From Bradyrhizobium sp. ISRA430 (GTDB lineage: Bacteria; Pseudomonadota; Alphaproteobacteria; Rhizobiales; Xanthobacteraceae), in contig NZ_CP094516.1 in assembly GCF_029909975.1 (NCBI RefSeq), forward strand, positions 1,612,001 through 1,676,000: a DNA stretch of 64,000 nucleotides, read 5' to 3'. The notes beneath the pieces were generated by a model that saw only the letters and a list, made by a program, of their open reading frames with translations, had not been told where the DNA came from and ran no database searches. A program made the translations under genes and the position numbers. This document shows, piece by piece, positions 7,968 through 18,826 of this stretch (position 1 is its first letter; every line of letters begins with the position of its first letter).

Positions 7968-7985
7968 CGCGGCGCTCACGCCGCG
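7968..7985. terminator. Bidirectional hairpin between convergent genes
   Basis: CGCGGCG-CTCA-CGCCGCG, a perfect 7-bp stem with a 4-base loop. It starts one base after the TauE stop and covers the stop of the opposite GGDEF-EAL gene. There is no clear T-run, so termination strength is uncertain. Confidence 0.5.
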
Positions 7986-10048
7986 AATTCGGGCACGACC
8001 GACGGGCTGTCGGCAAGCGCGAGGCTCTCGCCGGCCGCCTCTCCATCAAGCCATTGCAGCACGGCATCGAGCGGCTGCGGTCTTTGATAGAGGTAGCCCT
8101 GCCCGAACCTCACCCCGATCTCGCGCATGGCCTGCGCCTGCTCGGCCCGTTCGATGCCTTCCGCGATCAGGGTGAGTCCCAGCGTGTCCGCGAGCGACGC
8201 GATGACGCCGACGATCGCCTTGTCCTCGGCGCTTGCCGGGATCTCGCTGATGAACGCCTTGTCGATCTTGACCTTGTCCAGCGGAAAGCGGCGCAGATGG
8301 GCGAGCGAGCTGTAGCCAGTGCCGAAATCGTCGAGCGCGATCGTGGCGCCCAGCCGCCGCAGGCGGCGCAAGGTCTCGGACGCGCTGGCGATGTTGTTGA
8401 TCAGCGACCCTTCCGTGATTTCGAGCTCGAGGGACGAGGCGGCAACGCCGAAGCGCGCGCAGGTCTCGCGGATCTCGCCGGCGAGCGAATGGTCCGCCAG
8501 CTCTGACGGCGGCAGATTGATCGCGATCCGGATCTGCGGTTTGCCGGCCACAGCGAGGCGCTGCAGGGCGCGGCAAGCATCGGTCAGCACATAACGCGTG
8601 AGCCGGGCATTGTTGCCGCTGCGCTCGATCAGCGGAAGGAACTCGCCGGGGCCGATGAGGCCGTGCTCGGGATGGCGCCAGCGGATCAGCGCCTCCAGGC
8701 AGGCGACGCCCTGGCTTTCGAGGTCGACCTGGCTCTGGTACCAGACCTCGAACTGTCCTTCGGCAAAACCGGCCGGAATGGCCAATTCGAGATCTCTGCT
8801 CCGACGGTAATCGTGCTGAAGCGTCTCGTTCAGCACCGCGATGGTGCCCGGCGCCTTGCTCTTGGCGTGGTAGAGCGCGATGTCGGCGAGCGCCGGCAGA
8901 TGCGACAGTTCGGGATCGTCCGCGTGGCGCACGGCAAGGCCGATGCTGGCGCGCGGCATGACGAGCTTGTCGTGCAGGCGTATCGGCTCGGAAATCGCGT
9001 CCAGCAATCGCCGTGCGAACGCCTGCGCGGCCGCCACGTCCGTCACCTCGGGCCGAATGACCACGAATTCGTCGCCGCCGAGCCGCGCGACCCAATCCTC
9101 CGGTTCGACCGCACTGCGAAGCCGCTCCGAAATGTGAACCAGGAACTTGTCGCCGGCATCATGGCCGAAGGTGTCGTTGATGCCCTTGAAGTCGTCGAGA
9201 TCGATGAAGCAGAACGCGACCAGCGCGTCGTGTGCGCCGGCATCGCTGCTCAGGACGATCAGGCGCTCGGTCAGAGAGCGCCGGTTCGGCAAGCCGGTGA
9301 GCGGATCGTGCGAAGCCATATGGCCAAGACGGTCGAGCGCGCCGGAGGTCGTATGCTGCATGGCGTTGAAGGCGCGCGCGAGCTGGCCGAACTCGTTCGA
9401 GGACCGGACATCCGCGGGATAGGCGCGGCCGTCCTGCTTGCTGCGCTGGATCGCCGACATCATGGCGGCGAGCGGCCGGCCGATGAAGACGTTCGCCGAG
9501 ATCCGCATCGCGATCACGGTCGCAAGCGTTGCGAGCACGCCGACGACGAGAAGCAGCTTCAGCCGGCTGCCCGTATCCGCATAGAGGGAAGAATAGGAAT
9601 AGGCGATCGCGATCCGACCGGCTTGAACGGCCATGTTGCCGTTGCTGTACCTGATGGGACGGGAGACCTCGGCGACCGACTGCCCCGTCGACCGCGCCTC
9701 AACGCGGGCAATCGCAACGCCGGTGTCGTCATAGACGGTCGCCGCAGCGATCGACTCGTCCTGCATGACCTCGTTGAGCACGCTCGTGACCTGGTCGTAG
9801 CGCATCTTCCACAGCGGCTCGGCAATCAGCTCGGCGCGACTGTCGGCAACCCGGGCGATACGGGCGTCGAGCTGCCTGATCTGCGACCAGAAGCTCGAGA
9901 CCTCGACGCCGGCCGAGGCGAGGAGCTGAACCAGCAGCAGCACCGGCACCGTGGCCCAGATCATCGCGCGGACGACCGAGCGCGACGTCGCGGGCTTCGC
10001 CAGCCCGGTCCGATCCGGTTCGCTCATCCCGTCATCTTTCTTCATCAT
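7976..10048 (-). CDS. Membrane GGDEF-EAL cyclic-di-GMP signalling protein with HAMP domain
   Basis: 690 residues. Two transmembrane helices (about 29-50 and 164-182) flank a periplasmic domain of about 110 residues, followed by a HAMP linker (185-237), a GGDEF domain (about 240-400) and an EAL domain (about 420-670). The cyclase motif GGDEF is intact at 324-328, but the usual inhibitory RxxD upstream is replaced (EPED). The phosphodiesterase motifs EAL (452-454), DDFGTGYSS and KIDKAFI are present, so both activities are possible. The GTG/ATG region at 10048 overlaps the stop of the binding-protein gene by 4 bases, so the two are translationally coupled. The likely role is a sensor that changes c-di-GMP when its periplasmic domain meets the binding protein. 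Confidence 0.93.
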   Translation of the reverse strand: MMKKDDGMSEPDRTGLAKPATSRSVVRAMIWATVPVLLLVQLLASAGVEVSSFWSQIRQLDARIARVADSRAELIAEPLWKMRYDQVTSVLNEVMQDESIAAATVYDDTGVAIARVEARSTGQSVAEVSRPIRYSNGNMAVQAGRIAIAYSYSSLYADTGSRLKLLLVVGVLATLATVIAMRISANVFIGRPLAAMMSAIQRSKQDGRAYPADVRSSNEFGQLARAFNAMQHTTSGALDRLGHMASHDPLTGLPNRRSLTERLIVLSSDAGAHDALVAFCFIDLDDFKGINDTFGHDAGDKFLVHISERLRSAVEPEDWVARLGGDEFVVIRPEVTDVAAAQAFARRLLDAISEPIRLHDKLVMPRASIGLAVRHADDPELSHLPALADIALYHAKSKAPGTIAVLNETLQHDYRRSRDLELAIPAGFAEGQFEVWYQSQVDLESQGVACLEALIRWRHPEHGLIGPGEFLPLIERSGNNARLTRYVLTDACRALQRLAVAGKPQIRIAINLPPSELADHSLAGEIRETCARFGVAASSLELEITEGSLINNIASASETLRRLRRLGATIALDDFGTGYSSLAHLRRFPLDKVKIDKAFISEIPASAEDKAIVGVIASLADTLGLTLIAEGIERAEQAQAMREIGVRFGQGYLYQRPQPLDAVLQWLDGEAAGESLALADSPSVVPEFAA

Positions 10049-11214
10049 TCACCGGCGCCGTTCAGGGGCGACAGCGACGAGATGAGCGCGTCGATGGAGA
10101 AGTCATAGTGACCGCAGGCGCCAGCCTTCGCCCTGAAGCGCGCGAAGTCTATCCGGTCGAAGGCGCGATTCCTGATCAGGTCGCGGACGGAGACGAGGTT
10201 GTCGCGCGTGATCGCGGACGTCTTGACCTCGATGTGGGTTGAAGCGGCCGCGAAGTCGCAGCCATCGGCATAGTCGCGCAAAAGGACAATCGACCAGCCG
10301 CCGAGCAGGAAGTGACCGCCGTCGCTCAGGAGGAGGCGACCCGCCTTGATCTCGCGCAGCGCTTCCTCCGACCAGTTGAGGCCGACCACCTCGATGTCCC
10401 GGCCCGGCGCGAGGCCTGCGGCAGTTGCCGCGCGCAGCGCTCCCAGCGCCATCGGATCGTTTCCGGCCCATATGCCTGCCGGGCGGATGCCCTTGCGGGA
10501 CGCCCAGCTCAGATAATTGGCCGTGACGTGCTCGGCCTCCGATTTCGTCCAGTTGGCGAACAGCATCCGGTCCACTACCACGTCGGGCGCGGCGGCCACG
10601 GCAAGATCGAGACCCACGTTGCGCGCGATCGAGGCCGGCGTGATCTCGTCGCCGCCGATTCCGAGAATGTGGATTTTGCCGTCCTGGCTCTGCCATTTTT
10701 CGGCTCGTGCCGCGCCGATCAGTGCATTCGCCATCCGCGCGCCTGCCGTCGTGAGGTCGGTCGTGATGTCACCGAGCCACGTCTTGAGCTTCTGGCGCGG
10801 CGGCCCCAGACGCGCGGCGTCCTCGCCGATCAGCGTGTTCGACAGCAACAGCGTCTTGACGCCCGCGGCTTCGGCCGCCTCCACGATCGGCACCGCCGCG
10901 GATTCTTCGTTCGACAGAATGAGGAAATCGGGCTTCTCGGTACGGGCGAGCACACCAAGGCCGAGCTCCTGCATGATCCGGTAATTTCTCTCGCTGGTCA
11001 GCACCTCGATGTTCGCGTTGAGCTTGCGCCCGGACGCCTGCATGGTCTGCGAGACCATGTCCCAGAAGACCTCGCCGGTCTTGCCCGGATTGACGAAGAC
11101 GATGTTGAGGCGCCTTGCCTCGGCCGCAATGCCGCTGCTGGCCGGCGCAAGGACGCCGCAGGCCAGGCTCGCGGCCAGCAATATGCGCAGGAATCTCATT
11201 GTTCTCTTCGCCAC
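10045..11214 (-). CDS. Periplasmic binding protein (sugar-type Peripla_BP_4) paired with the GGDEF-EAL sensor
   Basis: 389 residues with a Sec signal peptide (cleavage near SSGIAAEA, about residue 31). The rest resembles sugar-type periplasmic binding proteins (RbsB/LuxP fold): LNIVFVNPGKTGEVFWDMV at the start, LSNEESAAVPIVEAAEAAGV, and AGIWAGNDPMALGALRAATAAG in the second lobe. No permease or ATPase gene is adjacent; the only partner is the overlapping GGDEF-EAL gene. This recalls NspS-MbaA and LuxP-LuxQ, where a binding protein modulates a membrane sensor. The ligand is unknown. The start may be the internal Met at MRFLRILL, five codons later. Confidence 0.88.
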   Translation of the reverse strand: MAKRTMRFLRILLAASLACGVLAPASSGIAAEARRLNIVFVNPGKTGEVFWDMVSQTMQASGRKLNANIEVLTSERNYRIMQELGLGVLARTEKPDFLILSNEESAAVPIVEAAEAAGVKTLLLSNTLIGEDAARLGPPRQKLKTWLGDITTDLTTAGARMANALIGAARAEKWQSQDGKIHILGIGGDEITPASIARNVGLDLAVAAAPDVVVDRMLFANWTKSEAEHVTANYLSWASRKGIRPAGIWAGNDPMALGALRAATAAGLAPGRDIEVVGLNWSEEALREIKAGRLLLSDGGHFLLGGWSIVLLRDYADGCDFAAASTHIEVKTSAITRDNLVSVRDLIRNRAFDRIDFARFRAKAGACGHYDFSIDALISSLSPLNGAGE

Positions 11215-11424
11215 CCCCGATTGGTTCCGAGGGTGGACCGGCGTCCGCTAACACTTCGCAAAATCCGGCTGGCCACGGCGGCGCAGGGCTAACAAAGGGT
11301 GTATCCGATCCCCTGAATTGCGATATTGACCGGCGCGGGTGGCGCCGGATCGCCGGCCGGCGAAGCTCTCCCGCCTTCCCGTTCCGTGCTATCAGCAAAT
11401 CTGAACCCCCGACTCGCTCTCGAC

Positions 11425-12870
<1,446 letters not shown>

Positions 12871-13038
12871 CCGGAGGTGACGTCCTGCGCCCCCGCCGCT
12901 ATACACCCGTCACAAAAGCAGCATGGGATTGCGTGGTTCCGGCCTTGCCGGACGCGCCGTCGGCCCGTCATTTAGGGCGGCGGCCAAGACACCGATTCGC
13001 TGAGCACCTTTGAGAGTACGAGCGGACCTGACCAGCCG

Positions 13039-13668
13039 ATGCCGATTACACTCCTCGACCTGATCCTGCTCGGTGTGATGCTGATTTCGGGCCTGCTCGC
13101 CATGGTCCGCGGCTTCATGCGCGAAATCCTGTCGATCGCAGCCTGGGGCGCGGCCGCGATCGTGACGCTGTACTCGTTCTCCAAGCTGCTGCCGACCGCA
13201 AAGACCTATTTCAACAACGATACAGTCGCGAGCGTGGTCGTGGTCGCCGGCGTGTTCGTGGGCACCCTGATCGTGGTCTCCGTGATCACGGTGCGCATCT
13301 CCGACATGATCCTGGACTCGCGGATCGGCGCGCTGGACCGCACCCTCGGCTTCCTGTTCGGGCTGGCTCGCGGCCTTTTGATCGTGGTGGTCGCCTTCCT
13401 GTTCTTCACGTGGCTGGTGCCGGACAAGCAGCGCCCGGACTGGGTCACCGGGGCCAAGTCCCGGGTGGTGCTCCAGGGAACCGGAGATTGGCTGATGTCG
13501 CTCTTGCCGGATGACCCCGAGAACACCATCTTGAAGAGATTCAAGAAAAACAAACCAGATGATGATCAAGCTGATTCCGAGCAGCAGCCTTCGGGCGGCG
13601 GCGACGGATACAGTAAACCGGCTCGTGACAGCCTGAAAAAGCTGATCGAGAAACCCGCGGCGCGTTGA
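13039..13668 (+). CDS. cvpA: CvpA-family inner-membrane protein
   Basis: 209 residues. The first 130 or so hold four hydrophobic helices with the family opening (LDLILLGVMLISGLLAMVRGF, then REILSIAAWGAAA). The tail is polar and charged (KKNKPDDDQADSEQQPSGGG). CvpA is named for its need in colicin V production and sits next to purF in many proteobacteria, as here: purF starts 23 bases after its stop. Its biochemical function is still unclear; envelope homeostasis is proposed in other bacteria. Confidence 0.92.
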   Translation: MPITLLDLILLGVMLISGLLAMVRGFMREILSIAAWGAAAIVTLYSFSKLLPTAKTYFNNDTVASVVVVAGVFVGTLIVVSVITVRISDMILDSRIGALDRTLGFLFGLARGLLIVVVAFLFFTWLVPDKQRPDWVTGAKSRVVLQGTGDWLMSLLPDDPENTILKRFKKNKPDDDQADSEQQPSGGGDGYSKPARDSLKKLIEKPAAR

Positions 13669-13691
13669 GCCCAGAGAGAGGCGCGAACGAG

Positions 13692-15203
13692 ATGCGAAAC
13701 CCTGACCAGGACGCCCAACTTGATCTCGATCTCGGCCCAGCCGCGCTAGAGCTTCAGGACGACCTGGAGGGAGATACGCTGCGCGAGGAATGCGGCGTGT
13801 TCGGCATCTACGGCCACCCTCAAGCCGCCGCTATCACCGCACTCGGCCTCCACGCCCTTCAGCACCGCGGCCAGGAAGCCGCCGGTATCGTCTCCTACGA
13901 CGGCAACCGCTTTCATTCCGAACGCCGGCTTGGCCTCGTCGGCGACACTTTCTCCCGCCACGAGGTGATCGACCGCCTCCCCGGCAATGTCGCGGTCGGT
14001 CATGTCCGCTACTCCACGACCGGCGCCACCATCCTGCGCAACGTGCAGCCGCTGTTCGCCGAGCTCAATGCCGGAGGCCTTGCCGTCGCCCACAACGGCA
14101 ACCTCACCAACGGCCTGACGCTACGCCGCGAGCTCGTGAGGAACGGCGCGATGATGCAGTCGACCACCGACACCGAAGTGATCCTGCACCTGGTCGCACG
14201 CTCCAAGCGTAACCGCTTCATCGAACGCTATATCGACGCGCTGCGCGAGATCGAAGGCGCCTATGCGCTGGTCTCGCTGACCAACAAGAAGCTGGTCGGC
14301 GCGCGCGATCCGCGCGGCATCCGCCCGCTCGTGCTCGGCGAGCTCGACGGCTGCCCGATCCTGACCTCGGAGACCTGCGCGCTCGACATCATCGGCGCGC
14401 GCTTCATCCGCGACATCGAGCCCGGCGAAGTCATCGTGTTCGACGAGAACGGCCAGGACGTCCACAAGCCGTTCCCGCCGATGGCACCGCGCCCCTGCAT
14501 CTTCGAATACATCTATTTCTCCCGTCCGGATTCCGTCGTCCACGGCCGCTCCGTCTACGAGGTGCGCAAGGCCTTCGGCGCCCAGCTCGCCAGGGAAAGC
14601 CACGTGCCGGTCGACGTGGTGGTGCCGGTGCCTGATTCCGGCGTGCCCGCCGCGGTCGGCTACAGCCAGCATTCCGGCGTGCCGTTCGAGCTCGGCATCA
14701 TCCGGAACCACTATGTCGGCCGCACCTTCATCCAGCCGACGCAGGCGATCCGCGAATCCGGCGTGCGCATGAAGCATTCGGCGAACCGCGCCGCGATCGA
14801 AGGCAAACGCATCATCCTGATCGACGACTCGCTGGTGCGCGGCACCACCTCGAAGAAGATCGTGCGCATGATGCGCGATGCGGGTGCGACCGAAGTGCAC
14901 TTCCGCCTCGCCTCGCCCCCGATCCTCTATCCGGACTATTACGGCATCGACCTGCCCGATCGCGGCGGCCTCCTGGCCGCGACGCATTCGCTGGAGGAGA
15001 TGCGCGAGATCATCGGCGCAGACTCGCTTGCCTTCCTGTCGATCGACGGCATGTACCGCGCCATGGGCGAGCCCGGCCGCGACCCGGCCAATCCGAAGTT
15101 CTCGGATCACTGCTTCACCGGCGCCTATCCGACCCACCTCACCGACCAGACCCAGACCGAGCCGCAGCCGCGGCAATTGTCCCTGCTGGCGGAAGCGAGC
15201 TGA
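13692..15203 (+). CDS. purF: Amidophosphoribosyltransferase (purine synthesis, first step)
   Basis: 503 residues from the ATG at 13692, which has GAGAGAGG upstream; a TTG at 13665 is the only other choice. It transfers ammonia from glutamine to PRPP. The catalytic cysteine is C34 in REECGVFG, so a 33-residue propeptide should be cleaved to expose it. The N-terminal glutaminase part shows HALQHRGQEAAGI and AHNGNLTN. The PRPP-binding loop IILIDDSLVRGTTSKKIV is intact. Cytoplasmic, and part of the usual cvpA-purF pair. Confidence 0.97.
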   Translation: MRNPDQDAQLDLDLGPAALELQDDLEGDTLREECGVFGIYGHPQAAAITALGLHALQHRGQEAAGIVSYDGNRFHSERRLGLVGDTFSRHEVIDRLPGNVAVGHVRYSTTGATILRNVQPLFAELNAGGLAVAHNGNLTNGLTLRRELVRNGAMMQSTTDTEVILHLVARSKRNRFIERYIDALREIEGAYALVSLTNKKLVGARDPRGIRPLVLGELDGCPILTSETCALDIIGARFIRDIEPGEVIVFDENGQDVHKPFPPMAPRPCIFEYIYFSRPDSVVHGRSVYEVRKAFGAQLARESHVPVDVVVPVPDSGVPAAVGYSQHSGVPFELGIIRNHYVGRTFIQPTQAIRESGVRMKHSANRAAIEGKRIILIDDSLVRGTTSKKIVRMMRDAGATEVHFRLASPPILYPDYYGIDLPDRGGLLAATHSLEEMREIIGADSLAFLSIDGMYRAMGEPGRDPANPKFSDHCFTGAYPTHLTDQTQTEPQPRQLSLLAEAS

Positions 15204-15209
15204 CGCCGA

Positions 15210-15313
15210 AGGCGTTATCCCGGGGCGATGCGAAGCATCGAACCACAATGCGCAATTGCGCATTGTGGGATCTTGAGATTCCGGGTTCGGTCCTGCGGAC
15301 CGCCCCGGAATGA
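15210..15313. repeat. Palindromic repeat element after purF
   Basis: About 100 bases with nested inverted repeats. The core 15243-15268 is a perfect 26-base palindrome centred on GCAATTGC. Flanking it are CCCGGGGCGATGCGAAGCATCG on one side (split by the core) and GGTCCTGCGGACCGCCCCGG on the other. It ends CCGGAATGACGGG, a motif also found at 53421-53513. It probably acts as a terminator for purF and belongs to a dispersed family. Confidence 0.75.
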
Positions 15314-15362
15314 CGGGCTCATGAGGGCTTGTCCCGGACGCTAACGCCTGTAAAACCCAGCC

Positions 15363-16103
15363 ATGACAAAACCCCTCGCCAATCGCATCGCTCTCGTCAC
15401 CGGCGCCTCGCGCGGCATCGGCTTTGCCACCGCCAGGGCGCTGGCGAAGGCCGGCGCGCACATCGTGGCGGTGGCGCGCACGCAAGGAGGGCTCGAGGAA
15501 CTCGACGACGAGATCCGCAAGGACGGCGGCACCGCGACGCTAGTGCCGCTCAACCTCACCGATTCCGACGGCATCGCCCGGCTCGGCGCCGGCTTGCACG
15601 AGCGCTACGGCAAGCTCGACATCCTCGTCGGTAATGCCGGCGTGCTCGGCCCCTCCTCGCCGCTCGGCCATATCGAGCTGAAGACCTTCAACGACGTGAT
15701 GGCGGTCAACGTCTCCGCGAACTTCCAGCTCATCCGCTGCATGGAGCCGCTGCTCAGGCAATCCGACGCCGGCCGCGCTCTGTTCATCACCTCGGGCGCG
15801 GCCAACAAGGCCACCGCCTATGTCGGCCCCTATGCCGCCTCCAAGGCCGCGCTCGAGACGCTGGCGCGCGCCTGGGCACAGGAGACCGCGAACACGGCGC
15901 TGCGCGTCAACCTGTTCAACCCGGGTCCGATCCGCACCCGCATGCGCGCCACGCTGATGCCGGGTGAGGATCCGATGACGCTCGATACGCCCGAGCAGGT
16001 CGCCGAATTCATCGTACCGATGTGCGCACCGGATTGGACCGAGACCGGTAAGTTCTACGATTACAAGACCCGCACCCTGATGAGCTTCCGCTCCCCGGCC
16101 TAA
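15363..16103 (+). CDS. Short-chain dehydrogenase/reductase (SDR) family protein
   Basis: 246 residues, classical SDR length. The cofactor site GASRGIG is at about 14-20, followed by NAGVLG near residue 93, the catalytic Ser in LFITSGAAN and the YAASKAA motif (Tyr-x-x-x-Lys). An Ala replaces the usual Asn of NNAG-type motifs nearby, which is common. It should oxidise or reduce an alcohol/ketone with NAD(P). The substrate cannot be told. It stands alone after the purF repeat, with no obvious partner. Confidence 0.92.
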   Translation: MTKPLANRIALVTGASRGIGFATARALAKAGAHIVAVARTQGGLEELDDEIRKDGGTATLVPLNLTDSDGIARLGAGLHERYGKLDILVGNAGVLGPSSPLGHIELKTFNDVMAVNVSANFQLIRCMEPLLRQSDAGRALFITSGAANKATAYVGPYAASKAALETLARAWAQETANTALRVNLFNPGPIRTRMRATLMPGEDPMTLDTPEQVAEFIVPMCAPDWTETGKFYDYKTRTLMSFRSPA

Positions 16104-16178
16104 TTGACTTCGCAACCTTCCCGCGATTGACTGCCGCGCTCAAGCGGCAGCAAGCCGCAGAAAAAATGGGAGGTCGCC

Positions 16179-17327
16179 ATGGCGCCATGGCATGATCGCG
16201 CAGGCCTTATGCGTGCGCTGGCACGTCTCTCTCACTCCATTTCAATCCTCATCGTGGCGATGATGCACGCGCTGCCCGGCGCAGCGATTGCGGGCGGCGT
16301 CCCGACATTCGCGGTCGATGCATCCTGGCCAAAGCCGCTGCCGAACAACTGGATCCTCGGCCAGGTCGGCGGCATCACCGTCGATTGGCAGGGCCACATC
16401 TGGGTGATCCATCGGCCGCGCTCGCTGACGGATGACGAGAAAGGCGCCACTCTCAACCCGCCGCGCTCGAAATGCTGCGTGCCGGCGCCGCCAGTCCTCG
16501 AATTCGATACCGACGGCAATCTGCTGCGCGCCTGGGGCGGTCCCGGCGAAGGCTATGAATGGGTCGGCCGCGAGCACGGCATCGAGGTCGACGAGCGCGG
16601 CTTCGTCTGGATCGGCGGCAATGCCGACAACGACAACGCCATTCTGAAATTCACGCTCGACGGCAAGTTCGTCGCGCAGATCGGCAAGATCGCGCCGAGC
16701 CTCGGCAGCAACGACACGACCCAGCTCGGCAAGCCTGCCGAAACCGCGATCGACAAGGAGGCGAACGAGATCTACGTCGCCGATGGCTATGGCAACCACC
16801 GCGTCATCGTCTTCGATGCGAGCACGCTCGCCTACAAGCGCCACTGGGGCGCCTACGGCAACAAGCCGAACGACGACAAGCAGGCGCCCTACGATCCCAA
16901 GGCGCCGGTTGCCCAGCAATTCGGCAATCCCGTCCACTGCGTCAAAATAGCCAATGACGGCCTCGTCTATGTCTGCGACCGAATCAACGACCGCATCCAG
17001 GTCTTCAAGAAGGACGGCACCTTCGTTAACGAGTGGTTCTACGAAAAGGCCACGCTGGGAAACGGTGCCGTCTGGGACATCGCGATCTGGCCCGATGCGA
17101 AGCAGACCTATCTCTTGAGCGCCGACGGGGAAAACAACGAAATCAGGGTGTTAAAGCGTCAGGACGGCAGCGTGGTCGGCAGCTTCGGCCGCAGCGGCCG
17201 CAACGCCGGGCAATTCCACTGGGTCCATGCGATCGCGGTCGACGCCAAGGGTAATGTCTATACCGCGGAGGTCGATAACGCGAAGCGAATCCAGAAATTC
17301 AGGCTGACCTCGGACGCCCTACCTTAA
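16179..17327 (+). CDS. Exported NHL-repeat beta-propeller protein
   Basis: 382 residues. A signal peptide runs to about residue 38 (ALPGAAIAGG). The mature part is built of NHL-type blades, each with a pattern such as VYVCDRINDRIQVFKKDG or IYVADGYGNHRVIVFD. A cysteine pair (KCCVP) lies near residue 98. Such propellers bind ligands or act as peptidylglycine lyase or lactonase-like enzymes; no catalytic signature is evident here, so function is open. It probably works in the periplasm. The orphan LivK-like binding protein follows 123 bases downstream. Confidence 0.85.
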   Translation: MAPWHDRAGLMRALARLSHSISILIVAMMHALPGAAIAGGVPTFAVDASWPKPLPNNWILGQVGGITVDWQGHIWVIHRPRSLTDDEKGATLNPPRSKCCVPAPPVLEFDTDGNLLRAWGGPGEGYEWVGREHGIEVDERGFVWIGGNADNDNAILKFTLDGKFVAQIGKIAPSLGSNDTTQLGKPAETAIDKEANEIYVADGYGNHRVIVFDASTLAYKRHWGAYGNKPNDDKQAPYDPKAPVAQQFGNPVHCVKIANDGLVYVCDRINDRIQVFKKDGTFVNEWFYEKATLGNGAVWDIAIWPDAKQTYLLSADGENNEIRVLKRQDGSVVGSFGRSGRNAGQFHWVHAIAVDAKGNVYTAEVDNAKRIQKFRLTSDALP

Positions 17328-17450
17328 GCGCATTGCGGCATACCCCGAGACAGGCTATCGGGAACCCGGAGATCGTCACCGATCGCGCCGATGGCCAAAA
17401 AGCCCCATTCAAGAGGGCAGTCCGCGGCATCACCAGTAGGAGGGAACACA

Positions 17451-18677
17451 ATGAAGAACGCTCGTGCGTGGCGCTATGCCGCGTTGTTGACCTGTGCCGG
17501 CCTCGGCTTCGCCACCTCGGCTTTCGCCCAAGACAAGACTGTGAAGATCGGCGTGTTGAACGACATGTCGAGCCTCTATGCCGACATCGGCGGCCCGAAT
17601 TCGGTAGCCGCAGTCAACATGGCGGTGGAGGATTCCGGCCTGCGCGCCAAGGGCTGGAAGATCGACGTCATCAGCGGCGATCACCAGAACAAGCCCGACA
17701 TCGGCGTCAACATTGCCCGCCAGTGGATCGATGCAGAGAAGGTCGATGTCATCGCCGACACGCCGAACTCAGGCGTCGCGCTCGCGGTGAGCAACGTCGT
17801 CAAGGAAAAGAACGCGGTCCTGCTCAACTCGGGCGCCGCGACCGCAGACCTCACCGGCAAGGCCTGCAACGCCAACACCATCTCCTATACTTACGACACC
17901 TACATGCTCGCCAATGGCACCGGCAAGGCGCTGACCAAGGCGGGCGGCGACACCTGGTTCTTCCTGACCGCCGACTATGCCTTCGGCCATGCGCTCGAGC
18001 GCGACACCAGCAACGTCGTCACCGCCAATGGCGGCAAGGTGCTCGGCGGCGTCAAGCATCCGCTCAACACCTCGGACTTCTCCTCCTTCCTGCTTCAGGC
18101 GCAGTCCTCGAAGGCGAAGGTGGTCGGACTTGCCAATGCCGGCGGCGACACCACCAACGCCATCAAGCAGGCGTCCGAATTCGGCATTGTCCAGGGCGGC
18201 CAGAAACTCGCCGCGCTTCTGCTCTTCATCACCGACGTGAATTCGCTCGGCTTGAAGACGGCCCAGGGGCTCACCTTCACCGAGTCGTTCTACTGGGACC
18301 TCAACGACAAAACTCGCGAATGGTCGAAGCGCTTCCAGAAGGTTTCGCCGAAGAACGCGATGCCGTCGATGACGGTGGCCGGCAACTACGCGGCCGTCCT
18401 TCACTATCTGAAAGCGCTCGAAGCGCTCGGCGGCAATCCGCATGACGGCGCCAAGATCGTCGCCAAGATGAAGGAAATCCCGACCGACGATCCCCTCTTC
18501 GGCAAGGGCCCGCTGCGCGCCGACGGCCGCCGCCTCATCCCCGCCTACCTGTTCGAGGTGAAGAAGCCGGAAGAGTCAAAGTATCCGTGGGATTACTACA
18601 AGCTGATCGCCACCATCGCCCCGGAAGACGCCGCCAAGCCGCTCGAGGCCAGCGAGTGTCCGCTGGTGAAGAAATAG
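17451..18677 (+). CDS. Branched-chain amino-acid-type ABC substrate-binding protein (orphan)
   Basis: 408 residues from the ATG at 17451, with AGGAGGG upstream. The signal peptide ends at TSAFAQD (about residue 25). The mature part is Peripla_BP_6 type and closely resembles the protein at 32625-33848 over its whole length, for example GDHQNKPDIG, PNSGVALAV, GGDTWFFLTADYAFG and FEVKKPEESK versus FEVKKPSESK. No permease or ATPase gene is next to it, so it may deliver a different ligand to the LivGFHM system 13 kb away or to another Liv system. Confidence 0.92.
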   Translation: MKNARAWRYAALLTCAGLGFATSAFAQDKTVKIGVLNDMSSLYADIGGPNSVAAVNMAVEDSGLRAKGWKIDVISGDHQNKPDIGVNIARQWIDAEKVDVIADTPNSGVALAVSNVVKEKNAVLLNSGAATADLTGKACNANTISYTYDTYMLANGTGKALTKAGGDTWFFLTADYAFGHALERDTSNVVTANGGKVLGGVKHPLNTSDFSSFLLQAQSSKAKVVGLANAGGDTTNAIKQASEFGIVQGGQKLAALLLFITDVNSLGLKTAQGLTFTESFYWDLNDKTREWSKRFQKVSPKNAMPSMTVAGNYAAVLHYLKALEALGGNPHDGAKIVAKMKEIPTDDPLFGKGPLRADGRRLIPAYLFEVKKPEESKYPWDYYKLIATIAPEDAAKPLEASECPLVKK

Positions 18678-18689
18678 AGCGACGCTGTC

Positions 18690-18826
18690 GTAGGGTGGGT
18701 TAGCCCAACGGGTCCGCGCGCAGCGCGGCCCGATGACAGGCTCCGGCGTAACCCACCGCTTCTCTCACGGCGATTGGAGTGGCGGATTACGCTTTGCTAA
18801 TCCGCCCTACAGTCGCTACGACCTGG
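18690..18826. repeat. Palindromic repeats (GTAGGGTGGGTTA... and ...TAATCCGCCCTAC type)
   Basis: Two imperfect hairpins: GGTGGGTTAGCCC paired with GGCGTAACCCACC (about 18694-18757), and GGCGGATTACGCTTTG paired with CTAATCCGCC (18782-18806). They separate the convergent orphan binding-protein and MFS genes and may end transcription both ways. Elements of this look are frequent in Bradyrhizobiaceae as far as I recall. Confidence 0.65.

Noticed and set aside
14121..15485. Long minus-strand open frame of 454 codons over purF
   Set aside because: It is antisense to a clear purF gene, has Arg/Asp/Val-rich composition typical of high-GC shadow frames, and matches no family.
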